A DNA stretch of 64,000 bases. Origin: Aphis gossypii (lineage: Eukaryota > Arthropoda > Insecta > Hemiptera > Aphididae). Below the pieces are notes generated by a model. The model saw nothing but the letters and a program-made list of their open reading frames with translations, did no database searches and was not told where the DNA came from. Each line of letters begins with the position of its first letter. The stretch's first letter is position 1. Below are positions 26,651 to 41,270 of the stretch, in pieces. The DNA lies in NCBI RefSeq assembly GCF_020184175.1, contig NC_065533.1, forward strand, positions 47,468,351-47,532,350, read 5' to 3'. The position numbers were made by a program, and so were the translations under genes.

Positions 26651-29089
26651 ACGAAATAAATAATTATAACTTAGCGAATATTAGGTACATTATTATCATT
26701 ATCATCTTCCGATAAATTTAAATAGTTTATGGTTACGTCGAGATGAATTATCGCGAACAGTGCGCTGAGAATCGGCAAATAACTGATGTGGAGGTGATGT
26801 CATTTTTATTATTCTAGACTCCAGAATTTAGAGAATAAGTATACTAGTCAAATGTTATAGAAAAAAAAACTCTACCGGGACAAAGTAATTTAAATAGGCC
26901 TCGGTAGAAGTTTAAAATTATTATAATATACCTAATTCATTGATATTTAAACGAATTATGGAACAATGTGAAGAGAATTAAGAATGTACCTACTCATATT
27001 TTTAAAATTTATATTGTTTTATAAAGTATTTGTAGAGATTTTAAATTTACGAAACGATTTTTTCAAAATAAGATATATTAACGTTTATTTTATTTTATAT
27101 CTTTTGTTTTATACTACCAAATAATAAATGTTTATCATACATTTAGAAGCTATTAAAGTTTAAATTATGGAAAAAAGGATCACGGCTGATACATTTTTAA
27201 TTTTTTTTTTGTTTTTTTTTTTTGATCGATTTTGTTAAATTTATGATTTACAGTATTTAAACTTGAAGTATTACAAAAATAAATGGTTATTGAATCTGTA
27301 CGATTCCATTAAATCTTTGTATTAAAGAATAAATAAATGTGTATTGAAATAAAAAATCATATCATTATAACGAAATAAAACCATAAAATCGTTTACCGAA
27401 ATGTGAAATCTATGTAGATGGTATGATAATAATAAAATAACTACTATGCATAATAAACAGTCGTTTATCGTTCGTGATCGTCAGACCATATTGTAAAAAC
27501 TAATCGGTATGGCAATCGCAACAATAAAGCATATATTATACATTACAATTAAGCATTTAAAACTCATATTTCAAGAGATAAAAGTAAATATTGTTTTGTA
27601 TAATAATATGTCGAACTAAATAACTCGTTTTGTTTATAAAATAAGTAAACTGTTTGATGAAAATTAAAACTTCTGATATTTATAAAAAAAAAAAAAAATT
27701 TGTAATATTTAAAGTTTTTAAATTATTTTTTGTTATTAGTTTTTTTTTAACTTTCAATAAAACTCAGTTTTTTACCGTTTCCTTTGAGAATTGACTCAAC
27801 TCGATATCACTATGTAATAGTATTCAAACATACCAGTGGTTGTGACTTAAAGAACGGGAAATTTTCGGCAACACAATGTGACGGGAATTCCCGAAAATTC
27901 CTTAGAAAGAGCAAGAATTCAAAAATTCATACAGAAATTATGAGAACAAATTATATTTTATATACCATAAAATTAAATAATAGTGTATTTTAATTTAATA
28001 TTAAAGTTTTTTTGTAGGATTCCCATATAAAAGAGCAAATACACTACTTAAAAATATACAACAAAAAATTAGACTTCAATACCATACGTATATTAAGTGC
28101 CTTTAAGGGTGTAATACTGGAATGTATATTATAATGGTGGATTCGAGGGGTTTCATTGAAATTATCTGATTTTTTATCACATAAATACAAAAAAATATAA
28201 ATAAACTAGCGATAAACATTATAGATACCAAACAACAATTCAATACAACACATTATTTATAACTGTTTAATAATTATTAAACTCAAATTGAATTCAATTC
28301 ATAAAATAATTCAGCTTTTTTTTATATTTCTTTGATATTTTAAATACTAAAAATATTACTGTTAAATAAATAGGTATAAAAAAAAACGGAAAATACCGTA
28401 TAAATGTATTATAAACTAAACAATGGTGCAATACGAATTTATAATAAAAATCAATTATTTTTTCATAGACTAGATCTAAATTCCGATAAATATTTTCGTG
28501 ATTTATCCAAAGTGAACTTATTTTTGCTTATAAATTATAGTTAAGCAAATAAAAAATATATATATGGTGAGAAACATACTAGCTCGTGTACTAGATTTAT
28601 ATCATAAAAATATTTAGATGTGGTGTTTCTATTTTTAACGATAATAATTAATAAATAATAATAAAATTGCAAAAGTATTTTTGGTTTTATTTTTTTATTT
28701 TACATTTATCTCGTTTCTTTCATAATCTAAAAACTACTTTAAAACGTTCCAGCATATTTTATCGCATAGTACTTATATAATAATATAATATATAACCATT
28801 AACCACTATGAATAAAATATATTTTATTCTGATAAAAATATTAACTTTACTTTATGACGAACTATCTGCATATTATACTATATAGTACCAGTTTATAATA
28901 GATTTTTTAAATTATTAAAGTGAATATATAGTAATAAATTTATATATAAAAAAAAAAAAAAAACAAAACAAAACAAAAACTAAAATACGTGACTATCTAC
29001 AAACCAAATAAAAAAAAAAGTTACTAGCAACAATTTATAAGTTATTTATTTTGTATTCCCGAGAATTTCCGGGAGTGCTTACGCCATTT

Positions 29090-29960
29090 GCGGTGGTCCA
29101 ATACGTTCCGATCGTATTGTTTAAACGTTGCAATAATAATATCACGTCGTAGCTTACGCTGCTAGAATTATCATATTAACTGCAGTCGTATGCAACCCCG
29201 AAACGACATCCGTGACGTTTGTATATCATAACGACAAAATATAATATGTTATATTATACCGATGGTGTAGGTCGAGGCGTATAGTAGGTACACGTTATTA
29301 TTATTATTATAATATCCGTTGCTGCGATATCATTATTTTTATTATCGTACACGCAATGATGTATGCGATTTTTTATAATATAAACTGCGCTGGTACGTTT
29401 TGTTTTCTATATAATAATAATAATATAATATCGTACGCCGTACACATTTCGAATTCACCTAGCCCGCGCCACCCGCCACCGCCGAGTATACGGAAGACGC
29501 GCGTACGCAACGACGGACTATAATATAGAGACGGTCGCAATAACGGCACCCCGTAACAGATGATGACATTATACGCGAGCGGGAGCAGAGTCCGCGCGAG
29601 TTCGGGTGAATAAGACAAACTAGTTTATCATATTGCAATCCGTGTGCTGTTCGAAACACATTTGTCTCGTTCCTTGCATTACGTATGCAATATAACGACG
29701 GCAAACCGCCGTGTGTCTGACCTGCATAATAAAAGTTCGGTCGGAATTCTCGACGACCTTTTTTTTTATATTTTTTTTTTTTTTACCCTCTCGGTCGTCG
29801 TTTTTTTCCTCTACCGTTGTATTTTTGTTTTAGTATTTTTTTTTTCTGTGTTTTCGTACTACCAATGATTTCTGCCCGTCTCGCGTGAATACTGCTTTAT
29901 ATCCCAGTTCAGTCGTAGCGATAGAGTTCGCGTTACATTTTTGACACACGTTCAATCTCT
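29090..29960. promoter_or_regulatory. CpG-dense block in the large intron, possible internal promoter
   Basis: CpG words are frequent from 29090, densest at 29455-29600 (gcccgcgccacccgccaccg). The block ends near a ttcagtcg word at about 29908-29915 that resembles an insect initiator. No downstream promoter motif is at the expected distance and no coding exon follows. Open frames here lack ATG starts and homology. Confidence 0.3.
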
Positions 29961-32869
29961 CTCTCTGTTAATACTGTATAGTTAGCTACTAGATACAAGT
30001 CGTAGTTATGTAACTAAATTACATCATCGTGAAAACGGTCGCAAGTCGGCTGTGCACGAAACTAAATTTAGAATAAGACATTTTGTGTAAGCACTTGTGT
30101 CTAATATGTATCATAAATCACAATGCCTACTACAATAGTATAACATGTTCTGCATTTCAAACAGTCACCAATCTCTTGTAATGGATTAAATTAATATATT
30201 ATGATAAAAAAACTACATTTGTACTGCAAATGCGTTATTACACTATCGTCCTCTCTGTGTTTGGCAAACACAATTTTTCGTATAGCTTTAGTATAATCTG
30301 GGTTTGATATATTATGTTTGATATTGGTCTCATAGTCGCAGATGTCGTACATGGGTATTGATAGACGCTATTACCGCACGCCGATTGAGTTGAAATTTCA
30401 CCTTATAACCTAACCCACGCATGGTATATTTTGGTAGATAACATGGTTTATCACGGTTACACGAACACACGACCAAAGTGTAATACTTCTATAACTATAC
30501 CAACTTGTTCTTTTTTTAAGAGTTACAGCAACAATATCATTTAGTACAAGTATACAAGTATCACCGCAATCACTTTTAAAATTATATAACTTGTTACGAG
30601 TTACAAAATGTAACTTTGATACGTATACACATATATATATATTATATTATAATATACGTAATATTTTTTATCATCCGTGACATTAATCGAAATTGGCTTT
30701 GATTTTGTAACCCACCTGAGCTCTAAATCCATAATATAATAATATGCGATTCTGCAATAGGAAGACTTTTTCGCGGGATAAATTTTGCAAACCATATAAC
30801 AGGTTCTTTTTATTTGTTTCATTATTATTATTGTTAGATTATTGAAGAGATACATCATTATTATGTAAAAAAAAGTATAATAATATTATTGTCAATGGTT
30901 CATGCACTCAATAGTCTTAAATTCGTATCAAATAGGTGTACTAGTTCTTTTGAAATATTCAACTTCTAGATTATGTCAAAATGTATTTCGTCGTTAACGC
31001 ATTTTTGTTGAATATTTTAACAAGGAAGTACCTAGGTAGCAGGTGTACGTACTATTGTAAACTATGTATTACGATTGATCGAGTTTAATAATATAGTAGT
31101 AGTAATTGTTAATAAATTTAATAATACATTTATATAAGTACTCGTCAAAATGGAAATAAAGATTAAATTTTAAAAATAATTAATTAATATACCTACACAT
31201 CCCGATTGGAAATCCCTTTATAACTGATGTGCATTTTGTTTTTATAATAGCCAAGAGAGTTTTAATTTTATTTCCATTTACTGGCGAAGGTAAACATTTA
31301 ACAATATTTGATAAATTGAACAAACATCAACAAATTGTTTCTTTAATAAAGATTTTGTGGTTTTGAAATAAGAGTGGTTTTCTAACACTACTAACTGTTA
31401 GGTACTGTGTATTTTTCATAAGTCTTAGTAAAGCTTTTAAAACTTATTTAGGTCGACTAACACATTAATGCAGTTTAAATAAATTTAGTTTCATAAAAAT
31501 CTATGTTTAGAGTTATACTATGGTGTTGTGTACTTCATATTAATAGCATTTTAACATATTTTTGAATGTCTTTAATACGTATATTATAGTACAATGCGAT
31601 GGTTGTAACACTTGTAACCATTATACGAAATTATTTTAAAACACCTCATAATATGCGTATTACTAAAAGTGTAAAACTAATTGCTAAGAAAAATGTACAC
31701 TAAATGCATAAAAATACTTAACGAAACTATATTTTGCATAATAATAAATGCCATTAATTTTTGATTTATTGAAACGACTTATGTGTTTTGTTATAACAAA
31801 TAAATAAAAATATATTTCTCGCAAAATCGATTTGTAACAAATACTGAATTTGTTATTGTTTCGTTCCAGACGATATCAGTAGCAATAAACCTGATACAAT
31901 AAAAACAAAAACGTATTGGAACAAATACATATGACTAATAATTTATTTTCTACGGTATAAATAGTATGAACTCTCAAACCAAACTATCTTACTCAACTAC
32001 TCGACATCGACATTATCATAACTCATAATGTAGGTACCTTTAGGTGTTTTACCGTAGTTCAACTACGCCAATGTTATCGCTAGTTCAAATTTCTCTATAC
32101 TGATGTATAATTTTTCAATTTGAACAGTTTTACGATGAACAATTAATAAAAATAAAAAAAAAAAAACTAAACATAATGCACTAGGTACCCACGTATATTA
32201 TGAATAATGTATAGTTACCAAAGTTCCAACATAAACCGATTAGATTTATTTTTTCTCACATAGGCTTTATCTGGTTTTATTTTAATATATCACGTATTTG
32301 GAATGAGTTGACTGAAAAATCACAAATTGAAAACAACCAACTTTATTTTGGTTTTCACACAAACACACCCTCGCACAATAGGATTCACACGATAAATAAC
32401 AACAACCCTACGCGTTTACGTTCCAACGCGCGCGCAAGCGTCCGTGTGTGAGTGTGTGTGTGTGTATTTAGTGTTTATACAATAGCAAAAATATATTACG
32501 TGCCGTGTTTTTGTACAAACACAAATAGGTATACTGCGGGACACACGTGATTTATAGCATACAAATAAATGAACATATTACACTGTAAATTATATTCGCG
32601 AGGTTGAAATGTGTTTTAATAATGTCGTCAAATAGTATACAAATACATTGAATGTATTAAGTATAAGACGTATATATGAAATATAAATAAAAAAAATAAA
32701 AATTATATCAGTGTTATATATTGCGTTTATATTATGTACAAGCACATATATTTTGTTATCTTCGCTGAAATGAAAATGAAACACAATAAAAGCATAAAAG
32801 TATTTTTAATAGTTAATATATCTATACAATATTCGATATTATTCTGCTAATAGTTTTCCTGCCTGGCCC

Positions 32870-33240
32870 TACGTCGCACGCAATATAACACAGTACAAAT
32901 CTCACATAATACCGAACGTTGTTATACGATAAGTTTATTACGAATTATATTCGCTGTCTCTCCTCATCGCTTCCAATTTTACAGTAAAAGCCGATCATTG
33001 AGTTGTACAACGGCCCCGGGAATGAGATGAACGATTTTTTCTCATTCGGCCGAGAGCAATGGCGGTCGTATATAACGAAATTGCACAGGAGATGATCACT
33101 TAATTAAATTTGACATGGTATTGTTCCGCGATAAATTACAAGTATAAAATTGGTTTGTTTTTCACGGGATGTAAAAGTTCCTCTATATCTTATCCACCTT
33201 ACGCGGCCCATCGGGTGCCGTAAAAAGATATCGATGACGA
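32870..33240. promoter_or_regulatory. CpG-rich block in the large intron
   Basis: It contains cggccccggg, ttcggccgagag and cgcggcccatcgggtgccg in AT-rich flanks. Regulatory role is inferred from composition only. Confidence 0.2.
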
Positions 33241-33260
33241 GTATAGTGCACCTGTGTGTG

Positions 33261-33302
33261 CATTATATATATATATAATATATAATATATATATATTATA
33301 CG
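33261..33302. repeat. Imperfect TA/TAA palindromic tract
   Basis: An alternating TA tract with symmetrical TAA/TTA interruptions, potentially cruciform-forming. Confidence 0.7.
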
Positions 33303-33668
33303 ACAGTTGTAGTATTATAGCACACCTTACTAATACATACTACTGCACCCTCTCTATCTCGCACTCTCTTTCACACACTCGCGCACGCACACTCCTTCTC
33401 TTTTCCCTGTCGATTGTTCCTGCAAAGTAATACGGTCTGGGAGCAGTCCGCTGCTAGCGTGTAGTTACCGTCGTTTTTATTAAAATACGTTTGACCGTGC
33501 ATGAGTGAGACGCATATAATACACATACACACATATACATATATTTTATATGAGTTAGGGTCACAGCGTAATTTACAACTAGTAAAAATCCCCAAAAGCT
33601 GCGGTGAGACCGGATATAGTAAACGTGTAAACACACAGACATACGCTCGCTTGAGCACACACATACAA

Positions 33669-33669
<1 letters not shown>

Positions 33670-33710
<41 letters not shown>
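33670..33710. repeat. Compound CA/TA microsatellite
   Basis: About eight CA units run into about thirteen TA units. They generate overlapping but meaningless open frames on both strands between 33371 and 33878. Confidence 0.9.
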
Positions 33711-34083
33711 GAAGTTAAACTTATCAGCACGCTTCGTTGTGACGTGAGAACTTGTACAACGTGCTACTATAATGATATAATATTATATGGCTTACCGAGC
33801 CGACCTGGGGATTTACTGTTCATTTTATTTCGATTTTTTCCTTCACTCGAATACCTAAAAATCCAGTTCGTTCCATAATTCCAGCAGCCCAAAAAAGTTA
33901 TTCATACTATTGCACCCAGAACACCGCCGACGGCGGTGGTGACAGCAGCGATATAGATAACAACCAATATTACTATTATTTTGTACTTTTAGGTACGCCA
34001 CGACCGCAATGGAGAGCGTATAAAACGAGCCAATTCATGATACTATAATATATAATGGTTTCAAGAAAATTATTTTTGTTTTT

Positions 34084-34106
34084 GAGAGAGAGAGAGAGTG
34101 AGAGAG
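34084..34106. repeat. GA microsatellite
   Basis: About eleven GA units with one GTG interruption. Confidence 0.85.
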
Positions 34107-34800
34107 TTAAAGTTATAGTTAGAGGATGGGGGAAAGATATCCGTGGAACTGAAATCGATAATAATTATTAAAATTCCTACTATAATATAATATAAGTAAT
34201 ATGATAATCGTGTGCACTAGTAAATATCTGATTTGTGTTATTTCAAATTGATAAAATATTATATAGGTACCTAAAATGTCATCCTCCCCTAGGTCGTTAG
34301 TGATATTATATTTATCATGACGTGTACCACTGTACTTACCGGCCATTGGTGAATCATAATTACAATACTCATACGAATGGTTATAGTTTTCCGTTTTCTC
34401 AACACGAAATCTTTCACTTAGTTGTGAAATTATAATTTCTTAAGTTCTAAAATTATCTTTGCGCTGATAACTGATTATTGTGATGCACACGCAGATAAAA
34501 AAATTAGAGTAAAAAGTAGTTTTTTATTCGAAATTGCATCCCATTACGATATAAAAGTTTCTTATGATATGTATATACTAGGTTGTAATACTGAACCACG
34601 GATGGAAGTAAAACGAAAACATTTAATATTGTCATTCGAAATCCGCTAGGGATTCACTTCAACTCTTACAAGTATTTGAGTACTGAGTCTTGACATTGAA
34701 TAGTCTAAATTCATATTATTCTTTATACATAATTTGTGTTAGGTATTTATTTCATATAGCATCGGATACAAGGTCATTATTATACTATACTTAAAATTTG

Positions 34801-34826
34801 TATATACTATATACTATATACTATAT
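34801..34826. repeat. Heptanucleotide tandem repeat (tatatac)
   Basis: Three full copies and a partial fourth of a 7-bp unit. Confidence 0.8.
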
Positions 34827-36359
34827 TTGTATAATATGTATATACAATGAATTTAATGGTTAAATAATAATTGTATCTATAATTTTGTACATATTCGCGT
34901 TGTACATAATGTAGCAAATAGATCATAAAAATTTCTGCTCCTAAAATAAATGCTATTTTTAGAATAGTTCATTTAGTTACATATTTATAATATGTATTAA
35001 GATCTTTTATAGACTATATCACTGGGTTTGCTCTTATTACTACTTTTCCAGATATTTTTTTTTTTGAACCGGATTTTTAATATATATTTTATAGATTTTG
35101 TACGTAAATTTATTAACTATTATTATTAGTTAAAACAGTTAATAAATAATATTTATAATAGGTATGTTATAATAATATCTTCAAAACTGTTTTTAATCTT
35201 GCAGTGGAGATAATTCTGTCAATAATATTAAGTAGTTTAATCTGTATGAATACTAAATACACCTATTCTGTTTGTATAATTAAGGAAAATATGTTTTACC
35301 TACTTATATAAATTAATAATTTTAAAATACACTGATAAAGTGATAATAATAATCAATGCAATTATTCATGATTTTCATTTCTAAAGTAAATTATATACAT
35401 GTTGGAAGTAATATTAAACTTTTAATAATTTACTAGATATAATTGAGAGTATATTAAATAAAAATTAATTAGAATTTGTAAGTTTATTGGTTGTTTTTTT
35501 TTGGGGGGGGGAGTGTTTAGGAACTTAAAAGCTTATCACAATTGTGCATATATAAATTAATTTATCTTCCTGAGTTTATATTTTTACATAAACCTCAAAA
35601 TTTTAACTTACTACGATTTCACGAAAACTGTTATACAACAATCAAATTCATAATAACACAATAAATGTAATTTATGACGAATATGTTTTTTTTTAAACTT
35701 ATTTTAATCATCGAATATAAATATTTATAAGACATCTAAAGATTTATTTTAGTCAGTATATTATTTCATCGGCACGTTTAATTATTAAAAAAAAAAAAAA
35801 AAATGTAGATCATTTTTACCTTTTCACCGAGGTATACGATCCCTAGAGGAGTCGTTTGGACCTATATTTACAATACCTATGTTTATATTTTCGTTCGGGT
35901 TATTTCAACTGTCAATATAGTGTAGGTATATGCGTTAATATTTATGCGTGTAAAGTGTATATTTAACTATTTTATAATGAACGAGATGAAAAAAAAAGTT
36001 AACTGATGATTATATTACATGATATAATAGATCGAAATCTACTGATGTTATTTTGTCTCACTAGGTAATTCACGATTATTTGTTGGAAGACAATTTACGA
36101 AGGCTTTTATTGATAAATACAATACGTTAGGTACTCGATCAAAAATGTTTCAAAATAATTTTAATTTTATCTACTATTTATTATAATTTTACCATTTTTA
36201 CAATTTATAAATATTATACCTACCTAATAGATTTGTATAGATAACTAAAATGTTCAAATCACAGTATAGTCACCGAATCCATAATCATGGATCTATTAGT
36301 ACAATGCAAAATTAAATTACTTAAAAACTATTTTTTCAAATTTTGATAATATGTTTTCA

Positions 36360-36480
36360 GCAAAAAATACCCATTAAATAATTTACAGTAAAAAATAGGG
36401 ATTCATTTTAAAAATAAAAGTTTGTATTTTCATAGTTCACTCTTTTGGTGGTAGGTATATAAAACCTAAAACATTTAAAA
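36360..36480 (+). repeat. Dispersed repeat family B, copy 1
   Basis: About 36380-36435 aligns with 51922-51975: both read aattta-a-taxaaaata, a cat-ttaaaaa block, then aagtttgta. Similarity fades on each side. The family name is not known to me. Confidence 0.45.
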
Positions 36481-37339
36481 TATTGTCAGAATATTTAAAA
36501 ATTCCAAAAATATGATTTTTAGTAACTATATAATTAAGCAAATTATTAATTATAGCTTCTTATTAAATTATCTAATGTATTGAATATATACCTATGGTGA
36601 TTTTGATAATAATTAATATTTATCATTAGTTTAACTGCTCTCTTATGTGTAAAAATATTATAAAATAAGATTCCACTCTATTTTAGTTTATAGAATTGGC
36701 ATTATCCATAGATACACTAACGTCTTTATTTAAACCACTCATCGTGTACTGTGAATTGCTTTAACGCATATCATAATTTTATAATATTGTAAAATTAATT
36801 TTAAATTTATACGATAAAAAAAGTAATTGGAAGACTTTGATCATTACGAATTAATTAATTTCTATAAATTTATTAATAACTAAAATCAACGCTTAAATAT
36901 ATCTTCGTTGTATATTTCATTCAATTGTTACAATTGTACTTAGATAGTTTATACATAACATTAAACACCGTGTACCTATATTATATACCTGCTCAAATTT
37001 GTATATTTTGAGTGGTAATGATGGTTTCAGTTTTCACATCATGAATTTGATGTACTATACCTCTCATGCGTTTAACATTTCTGTAAATTGTATTATAAAA
37101 TCGCGGCGAATCGTTCCAAAATGTAATATTATAAGATCACATACGAGTATATGCAAAAAGGTTAAGTTACATCGCGAAATGAGCTGCAGTTATAATAGCA
37201 CAGTATGCGGTCCAGCGGTCGTGAGAGCCACTTAATCATGATATTAATATATATAATATTATGTAATATCATATTTTAAACACAGTGAAAATATTATTGT
37301 ACCCAATTATCATTTTAAATGGAAAATTATTAGTTCAAG

Positions 37340-37349
37340 TATATATATA

Positions 37350-37399
<50 letters not shown>
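37340..37399. repeat. Long TA microsatellite
   Basis: About 60 bp of nearly pure TA with two short TT interruptions. Likely unstable and polymorphic. Confidence 0.9.
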
Positions 37400-37480
37400 A
37401 TTTATCGTTGATCACACACATTTACTAATTGCGAGTGAATTATTATATACAGTAATTCATATAGTTGGAAATCACACAAA

Positions 37481-37510
37481 ATATTAATTTATACCATCAT
37501 AAATTAATAT
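37481..37510. repeat. Perfect 12-bp inverted repeat with 6-base loop
   Basis: atattaatttat, loop accatc, ataaattaatat. It is all A/T in the stem, so as RNA it would be weak. In an AT-rich genome such palindromes arise by chance. Confidence 0.7.
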
Positions 37511-38079
37511 ATAAGTATATTAAAATTAAAAAATATATTTATATTACTTTTTAACTTTTATTATAAAAACATATTAAGGGTACTACTGTGATATAATTTA
37601 TTGGTTATAAATTATTACCTAGGTAATTGCGTTGCTTTAATTATGAAGGTGATATGCTATGTATTTATAAAAAATATGGTCAAATGGTACTCATCAGTAT
37701 GTTAAATGTTTAATAGATCACTATAATGAGTGTATTAAATTTGAATTAGATGATATTATATCGTAATTACGTTCAAATAACAATTCTGAGAAGAATCTGT
37801 CTGTCTGCTGGCTAAAATATTTTATATTAAATTATATTCATTATTAATAATACGGTAGGGGTTGAATTTTTGCATAATGTATTAGCATATTCTAAAATTA
37901 TCAGTTATAGTGGAAAATAATAAATACCTATATGTAAAATCGGAATGTATTTTTGGAATTAGTGTACCTATATATTATAGACGCCAATAGATCTATCAGA
38001 GTAAAAATTATTTTAAACAATTTATAAAATTTAACCAAGCTAGTAATAAATAATAATATAGAAGTTAACGAAAAATTCC

Positions 38080-38600
38080 AAATCTCCAAAAAAAATAATT
38101 TTAAATTATAAAATATTTAAAACCGTCAAAATATATTTACATCTCTAACTCTGTCAAAATTTGAACTTCAAATGCTCATAAACATTTCTCACTTATGTTT
38201 TTTTAATATTTTTAAATACTATAATAATACAACTTATACAGAAACTTGTATTAAATTTGCAAACTGCTTGTGAAAAATTAGTCATAGAAATAAAAAAATA
38301 TTAAATAACTCAAAATGCACCAAATATTGTGTACTGAAAATTATAATATTAAGTTTTTTTTTACCACGTAATGAAAACTAAAATATTTTCATAAGAAATC
38401 TCAATTTTACACATTAAAATCCGATTTAATTAAAGTTTAAACTTCTGATTCTCATAAAAAGCATATGGAAAAACTTTTTTATATTATTCTAGAAAACGGA
38501 ACTTACAAGGAACTATGTATTCATTTTTCATTTTTACCGAAACATGTTTTCAGTAATAATTGAAATTATTAAAAACTTAAATATTACAGTGATTAATAAT
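38080..38600 (+). repeat. Dispersed non-coding repeat, second copy
   Basis: About 38150-38245 aligns with the minus strand of roughly 5100-5230, sharing blocks such as tttgaact, the taaat-ac-ataataa stretch, and acttat then gaaac-ttgta. The remainder has the same A/T-rich, non-coding character. Ends are not defined. Confidence 0.5.
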
Positions 38601-41149
38601 ATTAACGATGTTAACTATGAAGAGGTATACTAAGAAATTCGGTATCTACTGTACATTAGAGTAGTGTCCTACTTTTAAAATTTAAAATATATGCTGCAAC
38701 TCACAACTTCAAAATTAATGATAAATAAATATTTGAATATCCGATTTAAACATATTAATAATATTTGAAATAATTCAGTATTCTTCAATTCTTGTATGTT
38801 CACTGTACAGCTATAAATATTATAACGAAAGTTCAATGCTGTGAATTTTACGTTCTAGATCCCAATCGAGTTTAAGAATTATAAAATTAAGTTAGTTTAA
38901 AAATGTATATAAATAAAATTAATTGTGTTGAATTTATTTATCGGTACAGCTTCATTGCATATCCTGTTACACGTTTTATGTATCACGATCACCAAATCTT
39001 AACTTAACTCGACGAATTTATAATCATAAGATTGATATAACCACACAGACGTATTTCAACTGTTTAAAAGCATATTATATACAAAAAGGGACATATTATG
39101 AAAACATTTTGACGCGTCGAAATAACTCCGAATGTGTACACTAGTCACGAATTCGCGTTTATTTGATTGAAACGATTGGACATAATTCGTAATTTACATT
39201 TCGCCATAACGTGATATAATTTACTTGGAATAATTTTAGTTGAACATTACATATTATGTACGCACGATGAATGACACATGATAATTACGAAAATAACTTT
39301 GACTGGTCACTCGCCGAAAAATATTCCCGGTAATTAAATTTTAAAACGAACGTGATAACCCACATGTCGAACAAACGGTTCCCCTAAAAAAATAGTAGTT
39401 AAGTACTGCTACGTGCTCAGATATCCTATAGTAAAATAACAAGATACCGCGACGTACACGACATACTACAGTGCATATAACAAAGGAGAGTAAAGTACAA
39501 ATACATAATATAATATTATGGGTAGGTCTGAGTGGTATATCGATGTCCTTTATTCATCAATATACATCAATCATATAAGTAATGATTTATATTATCGTAT
39601 ATTATTGAGCGCATTTCATACATGAATAATGCAACTTTTAGGCGAAAGCAACTACGCAGTAATGTTGACCAGATAGATGCGGTTGCGCATAATTGTTGTC
39701 CAGACCCTAGAGAATTTAGATAGTTGAAGTACATCATCCGGATGACATAAGATAATAGGATTATCACACGTACGCACGTGATCCCGACAACGCGTAGACC
39801 TGTGAACACGGCAGTGCGCATCGTTTGATTAGAAACATATGCCGAAGAATAATGAAGATTGGACTTATATATAATAGAGCTCGAGATAGGCCTTTTTAAA
39901 CTTGATTTACAAGAGTTAGGCGCAAAGAGCGAGTACTACCAGTCAGGATTTGGTCATTTGTACTTAGAAAAATTTCTAATTAAAAAAACACTTTGAAATA
40001 ATTTTAAATAAAAACCACTTAGAAGAATTGTACGACTTAATTTCATCACAAACTAGTGCACAGCTCCATACACGGTTACTTATACGTGACCCGCTACATT
40101 ACTATATATATTATACTTATTATAACTAAAGCCTGGGTTCTTATGCATCAACAAGTATGCATTTATTAAATTTACAATAGATGTATTCACAAAAGCATAA
40201 CGTTTAACACGTTTACTTTAAACATTTAAACCTGTAAAGCTTGAAAATTCCATACAGGCCACAGCATAGTTTACCTCATTTATATATATATATAACACTA
40301 AATATAAAGGTAATAAATAGTTAACATCAATTTTATTTCATCATAATTTAAACTATTTATCGAAATAATATAATATTGTTTGATTGTCTTGTCGTTCTGT
40401 TTAACATAAAATCATACTTCATAAAATATTAACTACGATGCGAAGTTGTTAAGTTAGAACGGTGGTACCGATAATTTTAGTTAAAAATACAAAATTAATA
40501 TTATGACCTTAAAACTATAACATAGGTATATTACAAATATTTGAAAATACGCGATAAGAACATTTTTATTTTTATTCACAAAATTCATATTTAAAGTAGT
40601 AGGATTATATTTTTCTTTTATACCTCTGGTAACAAATTTAATAGAAGTTCAAACAGTATGATGTGCTATTGCCATAATAAAATGCTTTTTCAGCTAATAA
40701 ATTAAATTTTTCGAATAACTGGAAAACGCTATATTATAATAGTTTGTGTGATGTTTAAAATGTTTTATTCAATTTAATATCCCATATAATATACGTAATG
40801 TCTACATACGCGTAGTAATTATATTATAAAACTTGACAAAATTGCATTTCATTTCGTTTTGAATACGAATATTTATTATAATTAATATATTTAACACAAT
40901 GATTGAGTTTGATTTAATTTTGTAGTTTCATTATACATAATAATGATTATATATTTTGCAATTAACACTGTATGAACTTTATGTATGTGTTCGTTTATAT
41001 AGTAGGATCCTAGTTCTATGTAATATTATCGTGAATTGCTTTTTGTTTTTATAATTCAAAAACCCATCTCGTGTAAGCTCATTCTACTTACGAAAAAAAT
41101 TGTAAGTTTAAACACCATTATTTTAGGCACACGCAATTAGTTGATCAAA

Positions 41150-41270
41150 AATTATATCCACCCGGTGCGTGGTAGCGAAACCGATTTACCACCGACGGTG
41201 TACCGGAAAACAAGTTTCACATCGGCGCACCGCGTGTTTTCCAATTTTCTTCTCCATCAGTTTTGTTGAA
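41150..41270. promoter_or_regulatory. CpG-dense block in the large intron
   Basis: A compact CpG-rich patch (cccggtgcgtgg, accgacggtgtaccgg, tcggcgcaccgcg). No frame or repeat accounts for it. Confidence 0.2.

Noticed and set aside
33371..33878. Overlapping open frames of 76-125 codons on both strands
   Set aside because: They are translations of CA/TA and related simple repeats, giving Cys-Val, Thr-His and Ile-Tyr runs, with no homology.
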